A DNA stretch of 64,000 nucleotides, taken from assembly GCA_965219235.1 (NCBI GenBank), contig OZ244721.1:186001-250000 (forward strand), read 5' to 3'. Numbering within the stretch: the first letter of the stretch is position 1; each line of letters begins with the position of its first letter. A program made the position numbers and the translations under genes. Source of the DNA: CBDHCC01 sp965219235. Lineage in GTDB: Bacteria > Pseudomonadota > Alphaproteobacteria > Sphingomonadales > Sphingomonadaceae. Shown here piece by piece: positions 17,316 through 25,550 of the stretch. Under the pieces are notes generated by a model. It was not told where the DNA came from. It was given only the letters and a program-made list of their open reading frames with translations, and did no database searches.

Positions 17316-18253
17316 TCGGACTGAACTTCGTCTACGCGGTCGCCGGCACCACCTTCGCGATCTTCGCGGGGCTGAGCGTGGCGGCGCGCGACCATCCCAG
17401 GCGCCGGGGCAACGCCGGCTTCTACGGCCTGCTCGCGCTGAGCTTCCTGGCCGGCGACCGGCTGGGCGACCTGGGCAACGGCGTGCTGGTGCTCGCCCTC
17501 GTCGCGCTCGCAGGGCTGGGTGCTATCGGGCGCGGGCCGGAGCGCACCGCGAGCGTGGACGCGCGGCGCGGGGAGGCGGCGCGGCGCGGCGACCGGCTGT
17601 TCGGCCCGGCGCTGGTGATCCCGGTCGTGGCGCTGGGCGGCACGCTGGCCTTCAAGGCGGTGCCGGAGCTGGTCGATCCGAAGCAGGCGACGCTGGTGGC
17701 GCTCACCCTTGGGGTGCTCGCCGCGCTCGCCATCGCCTGCGGCTGGCTGCGGCCGCGCCCCGCCACGCCGTTCGAGGAGGGGCGGCGGCTGATGGACGGC
17801 ATCGGCTGGGCCGCGATCCTGCCCCAGATGCTCGCCAGCCTGGGCGCGGTGTTCGCGCTCGCAGGGGTGGGGGAGGTGGTCGGCCGGCTCGCCGGGCTCG
17901 CCATCCCCGACGGCAGCCTGTTGGGCGCGGTGGTGGTCTATGGCCTGGGCATGGCGCTGTTCACGATGATCATGGGCAACGCGTTCGCCGCCTTCCCGGT
18001 CATGGCGGCGGCGATCGGCGTGCCGCTGCTCGTCGGGCGCCATGGCGGCGACCCGGCGGTGGTGGCCGCGGTGGGGATGCTGGCGGGCTTCTGCGGGACG
18101 CTGATGACGCCGATGGCCGCCAACTTCAATCTGGTGCCCGCCGCCCTCCTCGACCTTCGCGACAAGAACGCGGTCATCAAGGCGCAGATCGGCACCGCCG
18201 TGCCGCTGCTGGCGGTCAATATCGCGCTCCTCTACCTGCTGGCGTTCCGGTGA
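17312..18253 (+). CDS. DUF979 family membrane protein
   Basis: The 313-residue polytopic protein has about eight to ten hydrophobic segments. Glycine-rich motifs such as GNAFAAFPVMAAAIGVPLL and GFCGTLMTPMAANFN resemble transporter re-entrant regions. It starts with GTG overlapping DUF969 and ends overlapping DUF2891. Paired with DUF969 it is a plausible transporter for pyroglutamate or another substrate of the upstream enzyme; this is inferred from position. Confidence 0.85.
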   Translation: MIGLNFVYAVAGTTFAIFAGLSVAARDHPRRRGNAGFYGLLALSFLAGDRLGDLGNGVLVLALVALAGLGAIGRGPERTASVDARRGEAARRGDRLFGPALVIPVVALGGTLAFKAVPELVDPKQATLVALTLGVLAALAIACGWLRPRPATPFEEGRRLMDGIGWAAILPQMLASLGAVFALAGVGEVVGRLAGLAIPDGSLLGAVVVYGLGMALFTMIMGNAFAAFPVMAAAIGVPLLVGRHGGDPAVVAAVGMLAGFCGTLMTPMAANFNLVPAALLDLRDKNAVIKAQIGTAVPLLAVNIALLYLLAFR

Positions 18254-19115
18254 CGACGGGACTGACTCCCGTGCTCGCCGAGCGGTTCGCGGCGCTGACG
18301 CTCGGCCATCTGGAGCGGCCCTGGCCGTTCAAGCTCGACCATGTGATGGACGGTCCCGACGACGCGCGCACGCCCGCCGAGCTCCACCCGATCTTCCACG
18401 GCAGCTTCGACTGGCACGGCTGCGTCCATGGCTGGTGGCAGGTGATGGAGCTGCTGCCCCTGTTCCCCGACCTGCCGCGGGCCGCCGAGATCGCGACGCG
18501 GGCCGACCGGATGCTGGTGCCGGACACTGTGACGGGCGAGCTCGCCACCCTGGAGCGTCCGTCGGCGGCGGGGTTCGAGCGGCCTACGGCTGGACGTGGC
18601 TGCTGGCGCTGCACGGCGCGTGTCAGCGCCACGACCGGCCCTGGGCGGCGGCGCTGGAGCCGCTGGCGCGCGCCTTCGCCGGGCGCTTCCGGGGCTATCT
18701 GCCGACGCTCACCTATCCCGTGCGCGCGGGCACGCACGCCAACACCGCCTTCGCGCTGCTGATGGCGCGCGTGCTGCCGCCCCAGGAGTTCGTCGGCTGG
18801 TTCGACGGGTTCCTGCCGGACCTGGGCGCGGGCGTGCCGGCGACCCTGTTCGCGCCCGTCCACGTGTCGGACCGCTCGGACGGGAAGATCGTGCATCTGG
18901 ACGGCCTCGACCTGTCGCGCGCCTGGTGCTGGCGCGCGCTCGCCGCCGCGCTGCCGGAGCACCCGCACGTCGGGGCGATGGGAGTCGCGGCCGGGCGCCA
19001 TCTGGCCGCCAGCCTGCCGCATCTGGACGACAGCTACATGGGCGCACACTGGCTCGCCACCTTCGCCCTCCTGGCGCTGACGGCGGCAGAGGGTGGCGAT
19101 CGCATCCGGGCTTGA
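18250..19115 (+). pseudogene. DUF2891 protein with a single-base frameshift
   Basis: Two frames together give a full-length DUF2891 protein of about 288 residues. Frame one runs from the GTG at 18250 through LERPWPFKLDHVMDG and FHGSFDWHGCVHGWWQ to SAAGFERP. The second frame resumes with YGWTWLLALHGACQRHD and continues to SYMGAHWLATFALLAL. The joint at about 18582-18585 looks like a lost C (GAGCGGCCTAC where GAGCGGCCCTAC would restore ERPYGWTW). Either a sequencing error or a recent loss. DUF2891 function is unknown; the position suggests a link to the oxoprolinase operon. Confidence 0.8.
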
Positions 19116-19223
19116 ACTCCGCCAGGATCGAGAGCCGCTCGCGATCCCATCGCCGTCGCTGGTCTCGCCTCCTCCCGCTCGTCCTGAGCGGGGTTGGAGG
19201 TGGAACTGGGGCTTTGGGGGGGT

Positions 19224-21053
19224 CTAACCCTTGGCCCGCGCGATGTAGGCCAGGACGCGGTCGTCCAGCACGTCGAGCGGCACCGCGCCGCCGCCCAGCA
19301 CCGCCTCGTGGAAGTCGCGGATGTCGAACCGGCCGCCCAGCTCCCGCTCGGCCCGCGCCCGCAGCCCGCTGATCTTGAGCTGCCCGACCATGTAGCTCGT
19401 CGCCTGGCCCGGGTTGTTGAGATAGCGGTCCACCTCCTTGACGATGTCGCGCTCGCTCAAGGGCGCGTTGTCGCGGAAATAGTCGATCGCCTGTTCGCGC
19501 GACCAGCGCTTGGCGTGCATCCCCGTGTCGGTCACCAGCCGGATGGCGCGCCACATCTGGAGCGACAGCATCCCGAACTCCGAATAAGGGTCGGTGTAGG
19601 CCCCCATCTCCTTGGCCAGCCGCTCCGAATAGAGGCCCCAGCCCTCGCCATAGGCGCCGTAGAAGCCGAAGCGGCGGAACTTCGGCAGGCCGGGCAGCTC
19701 CTGCGCGCGCGCGATCTGGAAATGGTGGCCCGGCGCGCCCTCGTGATGCGCGATCGCCTCCACCTGCGTCTTCTGCACCTGGGTCATGTCGGCCAGGTTG
19801 ACGTAGAAGATGCCCGGCCGCGAGCCGTCGGGCGCGGGACGGTTGTAGAAGGCGACGGACGCCGTGTCCTGCCGGAAGGGTTCGACCGCGCGCACCTCCA
19901 GCGCGGCCTTGGGGAGCGTGCGGAAGAAGCGCGGGGCGGCGGCCATCGTCTGGGCGATGTCGGCGCGCGCGTCCTCCAGATAGCGTTCGCGGCCCGCCGC
20001 GTCGTTGGAATACTGCCATTTCGGGTCGGTGCGCAGCTCCTGGAAGAACTCCTGGAGCGTGCCCTTGAAGCCGACCCGCGCCTTCACCGCCTCCATCTCG
20101 GCGCGGATCTTCGCCACCTGCTCCAGCCCGATCGTGTGGATCTGGTCGGCGGTCAGGTCGGTCGTGGTGTAGTAGTGGAGGCGGGACTGATAATAGGCGT
20201 CGCCGTTCGGCAGGCTCCACGCGCCGTCGTTGCCCGTCGCCCTGGGCTCGATCGCGTCCAGCGCCGCGAACAGCGTGTCGAAGCCCTCGCGATAGGGGCC
20301 GGTCAGCGCGGAGGTCGCCTCCGACATCAGCCGCGTCTTGGTGGCGTCGTCCGCGTCCAGCTTGGCGACCTTGTCCTTGAAGTCGGCAAGCAGCACGCCG
20401 TCCGCCCCCTCCTCGAACGGCGCGCCGGTCAGCGCCTTTTGCGCGTCGGCTCGTGCGGGGGCGAACACCATCATCGGCGGCACGATGCCGCTGGCCGCTT
20501 GCGCGCGCATCCGGTCGGCGGTCTCCGCCATCACCCGCTGGCTGTCGCGCAGCCGCGCGACGTAGGCGTCCGCGTCGGCCACGCTGTCGATCCGGTGCTG
20601 GTTGACCAGGAACACCGGAATGTCGCCCGCCGGGCTGCCGTTGGTGGACACCGGGAAGGCAAGGTCGCGGAACGCCGCCTGCTCGCGCGCGGTCTTCACC
20701 TGCTCCTCGAACAATCGGTAGTTGAGCCGGCCCTGCTCGCTCAGACGGTCAGTCGAGAAGCGCCGCTTCATCTCCGCCAGCTGCGCCTCGCCGAGCGCGA
20801 GGCGGCGGTCGTCGGCCGCGTTCGTGGTGTCGTCGAGCTTGTCGTAGTCGCTCTTCAGGCCGAGGCTGGTCGAGGTCTCCGGGCTCAGCGCCACCTGCGC
20901 GTCGAACGCCTCGTCCAGGAAGGCGACCAGCCGCCGGTCCTCGACCGCCGTGACGGAGGCACCGGCGGCGGGCGGGATGGACGCGGGCTGGGCGGCCAGC
21001 GGAACCGCGACGCCGGCGAGCAGCGACAGGATCAGGTGGTGGCGTGCGCTCAT
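19224..21053 (-). CDS. DUF885 family metallopeptidase-like protein, secreted
   Basis: The 609-residue protein has a signal peptide ending near PLAAQP. The motif HHEGAPGHHFQIA is the HExxH-like zinc site of DUF885 proteins, and YGEGWGLYSERLAKEMG supplies the downstream Glu. DUF885 proteins are thermolysin-fold-like peptidases of mostly unknown substrate. The stop is 108 nt from the preceding gene. A 10-bp inverted repeat stands just upstream of its start, in the region shared with the divergent LacI gene. Confidence 0.88.
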   Translation of the reverse strand: MSARHHLILSLLAGVAVPLAAQPASIPPAAGASVTAVEDRRLVAFLDEAFDAQVALSPETSTSLGLKSDYDKLDDTTNAADDRRLALGEAQLAEMKRRFSTDRLSEQGRLNYRLFEEQVKTAREQAAFRDLAFPVSTNGSPAGDIPVFLVNQHRIDSVADADAYVARLRDSQRVMAETADRMRAQAASGIVPPMMVFAPARADAQKALTGAPFEEGADGVLLADFKDKVAKLDADDATKTRLMSEATSALTGPYREGFDTLFAALDAIEPRATGNDGAWSLPNGDAYYQSRLHYYTTTDLTADQIHTIGLEQVAKIRAEMEAVKARVGFKGTLQEFFQELRTDPKWQYSNDAAGRERYLEDARADIAQTMAAAPRFFRTLPKAALEVRAVEPFRQDTASVAFYNRPAPDGSRPGIFYVNLADMTQVQKTQVEAIAHHEGAPGHHFQIARAQELPGLPKFRRFGFYGAYGEGWGLYSERLAKEMGAYTDPYSEFGMLSLQMWRAIRLVTDTGMHAKRWSREQAIDYFRDNAPLSERDIVKEVDRYLNNPGQATSYMVGQLKISGLRARAERELGGRFDIRDFHEAVLGGGAVPLDVLDDRVLAYIARAKG

Positions 21054-21077
21054 TGCGGTTCTCCGGGCGAATGCCGC

Positions 21078-21102
21078 GCTCGAAGCGGCTGTCGCTTCGA
21101 GC
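21078..21102. promoter_or_regulatory. Perfect 10-bp inverted repeat between divergent genes
   Basis: GCTCGAAGCG and CGCTTCGAGC are separated by 5 nt, 25 nt upstream of the DUF885 start. It could form a leader hairpin or be an operator. It does not have the central CG layout of the LacI-type candidate at 30329. Confidence 0.35.
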
Positions 21103-21239
21103 TCTACGGCCGCGCCGCCAGCGCCGCAAATCGGCCGACGCGCGTGGTGGCCCGACCGGCGGACGCACGCATATCAAGCGCGCCGTTGCATCGCGGCGGG
21201 CCACGCTTTAGCCAAGCGGTCCTGCCAGGGGGGAGAGGG

Positions 21240-22289
21240 ATGGCCGCACGGGGACGACGATCGGTGACCATCCGCCACGTCGCGGCCGAAGCCGGCGTTT
21301 CGCTGCAGACGGTCAGCCGGGTCATCAACAACGAACCCAACGTGCGCCCCGCCATGAAGGCGCGGGTGGAGGACGCGGTCTCCCGGCTCGGCTATGTGCC
21401 CTCCATCGCGGCGCAGCGGATGGGCGGCTCGAAATCCTACCTCCTGCTGGCGCTCAACGACCGCGAGCGCACGATCGAGGACTGGCGCTCGCGCGAAGGG
21501 GCGGACTGGGTCGGTCAGATGCTGCTCGGCGGAATGCTGGCGTGCGCCCGGCGCGGCTACCGGCTGATCCTGGAGCTCGTCGACACCCACGCCGACCATG
21601 TCGAGCGCGAGGTCCTGGGTGCGCTCCAGTCGCTGAGACCCGACGGCGTCATCCTGACGCCTCCGCACTCCGACAATCGCGAGATCACCGCGCTGCTGGA
21701 GCGCCAGGGCGTCCCCTTCGCACGCATCGGGTCGGCCGAGGCCGGTGTGGGCCTGTCGGTCGCCATGGACGACGCCGCCGCCGCGCGTCGCGCGACCCAG
21801 CATCTGATAGAGCTTGGGCACAGGCGCATCGGGTTCATCGCCGGCACGCCCGAGTACGCGCTGAGCGGTGCGCGGCTGAACGGCTATCGCGCGGCCATGG
21901 ACGACGCGGGGCTGCCGCCGATGGCCGAGCCCGGCGACTTCGGCTTCGAGTCCGGTCGCGCGGCCGCCCGGCGCCTGTTGGGCCGCGCCGAACCGGCGAC
22001 GGCGATCGTGGCGAGCAGCGACCGCATGGCGCTCGCCTGCGTGGCGGTGGCGTCGGAACGGCGCCTGGACGTGCCGGGCGACCTGTCGGTCGTCAGCTTC
22101 GACGACACGCCGCTCGCCCGGTTCAGCCACCCGCCGCTCACCGCCATCGACCAGCCGATCGCGGCCATGAGCGCGCGCGCGGCGGACTGGCTGATGACCG
22201 ACGGACAGGACGAGGCGGCACCGCCCGCGTCGGAGACGGTGCCGTTCGAACTGGTGGTGCGGGAATCGACGGGGCCGGCGCCGGCCTGA
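21240..22289 (+). CDS. LacI-family transcriptional regulator
   Basis: The 349-residue protein has an N-terminal LacI helix-turn-helix (VTIRHVAAEAGVSLQTVSRVINNEPNV, of which AEAGVSLQTVSRVIN is the recognition part) and hinge (IAAQRMGGSKSYLL). A periplasmic-binding-protein-like effector domain follows, with DGVILTPPHSDN, HRRIGFIAGTPEY and SVVSFDDTPLARFSHPPLTAI. AGGGGGGAGAGG precedes the ATG. It is convergent (3 nt apart) with the halogenase operon and most likely represses the TonB receptor/glycan genes in the absence of a sugar. Confidence 0.93.
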   Translation: MAARGRRSVTIRHVAAEAGVSLQTVSRVINNEPNVRPAMKARVEDAVSRLGYVPSIAAQRMGGSKSYLLLALNDRERTIEDWRSREGADWVGQMLLGGMLACARRGYRLILELVDTHADHVEREVLGALQSLRPDGVILTPPHSDNREITALLERQGVPFARIGSAEAGVGLSVAMDDAAAARRATQHLIELGHRRIGFIAGTPEYALSGARLNGYRAAMDDAGLPPMAEPGDFGFESGRAAARRLLGRAEPATAIVASSDRMALACVAVASERRLDVPGDLSVVSFDDTPLARFSHPPLTAIDQPIAAMSARAADWLMTDGQDEAAPPASETVPFELVVRESTGPAPA

Positions 22290-22292
22290 GCC

Positions 22293-23798
22293 TCAGGCAG
22301 CCTCGGCGCGAACCGCTCCGCAATAGCGCGCGACATAGGTGGCGTGGTCCGGCAGCGAGGTCACGGTGCGCGCCACAGTGTCGCGGAGCGTCGTCAGCAG
22401 GTGCGCCAGTTCCTTGTCGCCGAGCTTTTCGGCGATCGGATGATGTGTCGCGGGCACGATGCCCTGTCCCATCATCACCTGCACCCAGCTGTTCTCGGCG
22501 AACAGCTCGTCGTTCTTGCGGAACACGCGACCCGTCTCCCGGAACAGCTCGATCTTCTGCGCGAGCGCGTCCGGCACCGCCATCGCCGCGCAGTGCCGCC
22601 AATAGGGGGAGTCGCGGCGATCGGTGACCTTGTAGTGCAGGACCAGGAAGTCGCGGATCTGTTCGAAGTCGAGCCGGCTCTGCTCGTTGAACTCGGCCAC
22701 GTCGCGCTCGCTCACCCGGCCCTGCGGGAACAGGCGGATCAGCCGCAGGATCGCGCGCTGGATCAGGTGGATTGAGGTGGACTCCAGCGGCTCCATGAAA
22801 CCCCCGGACAGGCCGATCGCCACGCAGTTGCGGTGCCACTGCCGGCGCCGCATGCCGGTGGTGAAGCGGATGCGATTGGGCTCCGTCAGCGCCGCGCCCT
22901 CGACATTGCCCATCAACCGCTCGAGCGCCGCCTCCTCGTCCAGGTAGCGGCGGCAATAGACGATGCCGTTGCCGGTGCGGTGCTGGAGCGGGATGCGCCA
23001 CTGCCAGCCCGCGTCGTGCGCCATCGCGCGCGTGTAGGGCACCGGCGGCCGCACGCTCTCCGTCTGCACGGCGATGGCGGCGTCGTTGGGCAGCCAATGC
23101 GTCCAGTCGTCGAAGCCGACATGCAGCGCCTGGCCGATCAGCAGCGCGCGAAAGCCGGTGCAGTCCAGGAACAGCTCGCCCGCGATCCGCTCGCCGGACT
23201 CCAGCACCAGCGCGGCGATGTCGCCGCTCTCCTCGTCCAGCTCCACCCGCTCGATCCGGCCCTCGACGCGCCGCGTCCCGTCCGCCTCCGCCATGCGGCG
23301 CAGGAAACGCCCGTAGAGCGTGGAGTCGAGCTGGTAGGCGTAGTTCATGCCCTCGCCGGGCAGGTGCGCGAACTTGCCCTGCATCGCGGCGACCAGCTCC
23401 AGGCAATAGTCGTCATAGGGCTGCTCGTGGCCCTTGGAGCGCCCGTAGAGCCAGAAATGCTGGAAGCCGGCGGACCAGTGGTCCTTGCCGGTCAGACCAA
23501 AGGAGTGGAAGTAGCGCTCACCCACCGTCCGCCAGTCGTCGAACAGGATGCCCAGCTTGAAGGTCGCCTGGGTGGCGGCCATGAACTCGGCCTCCTTGAT
23601 GCCCAGCAGGCGGTTGTAGGTGACGAGCGGCGGGATGGTGGACTCGCCCACGCCGACCGTGCCGATGGCGTCGGATTCCACCAGCGTGACCTCGACGGTG
23701 CCGCCCATCGTGCGCGCGATGGCCGCCGCCGCCATCCACCCGCCCGTGCCCCCGCCGGCGATGACGATGCGGCGAGGATGCGCGCTCCCCCCGCTCAC
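22293..23798 (-). CDS. Flavin-dependent tryptophan-halogenase-like protein 1
   Basis: The 501-residue protein starts with GTG overlapping the cupin stop. IVIAGGGTGGWMAAA is the FAD motif. Lys81 (ATFKLGI) matches the catalytic lysine of flavin halogenases, WQWRIP (265-270) is their diagnostic motif, and GGFMEPLEST carries the conserved Glu (about residue 339). All needed residues are present, so halogenation or a related flavin reaction is plausible. The genomic place next to SapC, cupin and a TonB receptor is typical for these sphingomonad/Caulobacter homologues, whose real substrate is unknown. Confidence 0.9.
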   Translation of the reverse strand: MSGGSAHPRRIVIAGGGTGGWMAAAAIARTMGGTVEVTLVESDAIGTVGVGESTIPPLVTYNRLLGIKEAEFMAATQATFKLGILFDDWRTVGERYFHSFGLTGKDHWSAGFQHFWLYGRSKGHEQPYDDYCLELVAAMQGKFAHLPGEGMNYAYQLDSTLYGRFLRRMAEADGTRRVEGRIERVELDEESGDIAALVLESGERIAGELFLDCTGFRALLIGQALHVGFDDWTHWLPNDAAIAVQTESVRPPVPYTRAMAHDAGWQWRIPLQHRTGNGIVYCRRYLDEEAALERLMGNVEGAALTEPNRIRFTTGMRRRQWHRNCVAIGLSGGFMEPLESTSIHLIQRAILRLIRLFPQGRVSERDVAEFNEQSRLDFEQIRDFLVLHYKVTDRRDSPYWRHCAAMAVPDALAQKIELFRETGRVFRKNDELFAENSWVQVMMGQGIVPATHHPIAEKLGDKELAHLLTTLRDTVARTVTSLPDHATYVARYCGAVRAEAA

Positions 23799-24826
23799 CG
23801 GCTCAGCGCCCGCAGCAGGAAGGCGCGGATGCGCCCCGCGCTTTCGGCCGTCAGCGGCGCGAGCACGCTGCGCGCGGCCTCCGGAATGTGGGCCACGGCC
23901 GCGTCGGTGTTCCCGAAGACGTAATAGTCGAACAGGTCGCGCCAGTGCTCCTTTTCGTCGGCCGGAAGGTCGCGGATCGACATCATCGCGTGGTTCAGCG
24001 CGTCCTGCGGTTGGCCGAGCCAGCGCGGCGTCTCGCGCCACCAGTAGTTCACGAGCACGTTGAACGGCGCCAGTCCCTCGACATGGTGCCACCACAGGGC
24101 CGGGATGTAGAGCGCGTCGCCGGCTTCGAGCTCGGCCGTCAGGGCGCTCTCCAATGCTTCGGCGAAGCGTGGGTGGCGGTCGCGGTCGGGGGCGTGGAAG
24201 TCGACCATGCTGATCGCGCGGCCGGCGGGCGTGTTGTCCACGGGTCCCAGATACAGGTTGCGGAACTGCTCGCGCGGGAACAGCGTGAAGCGTCGCCGAC
24301 CGACCGCCACGCAGGCCAGGTTGTGGGGCACGTCGTTGTGGGCGGCGATCCGCGTGCGCGTGCCCATCCAGATGCTCGCGAGCGGCGATCGCGCGCCCAA
24401 ATCGACGCGGTTCGCCTCGTGCAGGCCGTTGAAGAACCCCTGCATGTCGATCGACGCCAGGTAGATGGGTCGCGGCTCCGCTCCGTCCTCCATGGCGTCG
24501 ATGCGGGCGAAGATGTCGGGCAGCGGCGCCTTCATGGTGCGGAAGTTCAGGCTCAGCGCGTCGTCGTAGAACAGCCGGCCGTCCCCGTTCGCCTCGCCCA
24601 CCGAGACGGTGAACGGCACGTCGCGGCGGTGGTCGAGCAGATACCGCCGCGCCGACCTGTCCGATCGGCGTCCGGCCTGCACCAGCGGCCAGTCGGCGAC
24701 CAGCCCTCGCACGACGAACGGCCGCGTGGCCGCGCGCAGCGTCCGGTCGAGATCGTCCGGGCCGGCGACCTCGACCTCCGGCACCGGCGTCGGCGCCGCC
24801 ATGGGGCCGGGATCCGCCTCAGCCAT
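23795..24826 (-). CDS. Cupin-like (JmjC-type) domain protein
   Basis: The 343-residue protein resembles cupin_8/JmjC hydroxylases: VVRGLVADWPLV opens the fold, IAAHNDVPHNLACVAVGRRRFTLFP carries the His-x-Asp iron site, and GDALYIPALWWHHVEGLAPFNVLVNYWW holds the distal His. Such Fe(II)/2-oxoglutarate enzymes hydroxylate proteins or small molecules. It lies between sapC and halogenase 1, overlapping both (8 and 4 nt), so it is made in step with them. Substrate unknown. Confidence 0.88.
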   Translation of the reverse strand: MAEADPGPMAAPTPVPEVEVAGPDDLDRTLRAATRPFVVRGLVADWPLVQAGRRSDRSARRYLLDHRRDVPFTVSVGEANGDGRLFYDDALSLNFRTMKAPLPDIFARIDAMEDGAEPRPIYLASIDMQGFFNGLHEANRVDLGARSPLASIWMGTRTRIAAHNDVPHNLACVAVGRRRFTLFPREQFRNLYLGPVDNTPAGRAISMVDFHAPDRDRHPRFAEALESALTAELEAGDALYIPALWWHHVEGLAPFNVLVNYWWRETPRWLGQPQDALNHAMMSIRDLPADEKEHWRDLFDYYVFGNTDAAVAHIPEAARSVLAPLTAESAGRIRAFLLRALSR

Positions 24827-25550
24827 GGCTCAGCCGCCGGTTCTTGCGCTCGACCAGCGCGCCGAGCTGGGCGAGCGAGGCGAGCGTCATGAAGATCGGC
24901 ATCAGGTGCCCGTCCGCGTGCAGTTCGGCGAGCGCGTCGCCGTCCAGCTCCCGCATCCGCTCCTCGTCGATGGCGTGGAAGCCGACGAGCGAATGGGTCG
25001 CGCCGTCCTCCAGCGTGATCTCCAGCGACAGCGGTTCCAGCAGATCGTGCCGCCGCAACGCCGCGAAGAACTCCGGCGACGACCGATAGCCCTCGTCCAG
25101 GGCGCCGAGCCGCCGCGACGTGGCGTCCAGATAGGGCGTCGGCCGCCCGGTCCCGTCGAACAGCCGCACCCCCTCGTCCCTCTCGTCGCACAGGCGCGGG
25201 CTGTCGAGGTCGATGTGCACCTGCCGCAGGTCCGGCCGATCCGGTGCCGCGCCGATCAGGAAGGGCTGGATGTCGATCGCCAGCGGCCGGTATCCCGCGT
25301 CCCAGGCGCCGTCGTCGCGCAGGAAGAGGTTCTCGCCGTCCTCGAACCCGAACAGGGCGAGCGCGGAGAATGTGTCCCGCTCGCGGTCAAGCCGGAACAG
25401 GATCGGGTAGTCGGCCTGCGCCTGCCGGAACTCGTCCGGCACGACGAGGCCGCACATCACCGCGTCGCCATAGGCGGCCCCCCGCTCGGTGCGGACCCGC
25501 AGATCGCCGTGCTCCTCGGGCGTCAGGATCGCGTGGTTGGCGCGGCTCAC
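24819..25550 (-). CDS. SapC family protein
   Basis: The 243-residue protein starts with GTG and overlaps its neighbours on both sides. YPILFRLDRERDTFSALALFGFEDGENLFL and GYRPLAIDIQPFLIG (key parts YPILFR, FGFEDGENLF, RPLAIDIQPF) are characteristic of SapC proteins. The family was named after a Campylobacter S-layer-related gene, but in alphaproteobacteria it accompanies TonB receptors and halogenase-like genes. No catalytic residues can be assigned. Confidence 0.87.
   Translation of the reverse strand: MSRANHAILTPEEHGDLRVRTERGAAYGDAVMCGLVVPDEFRQAQADYPILFRLDRERDTFSALALFGFEDGENLFLRDDGAWDAGYRPLAIDIQPFLIGAAPDRPDLRQVHIDLDSPRLCDERDEGVRLFDGTGRPTPYLDATSRRLGALDEGYRSSPEFFAALRRHDLLEPLSLEITLEDGATHSLVGFHAIDEERMRELDGDALAELHADGHLMPIFMTLASLAQLGALVERKNRRLSHG

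Noticed and set aside
19116..19223. Candidate terminator or gene between DUF2891 and DUF885
   Set aside because: Only a half unit of the CCGCTCGTCCTGAGC repeat is seen; no hairpin with T-tract and no ORF.
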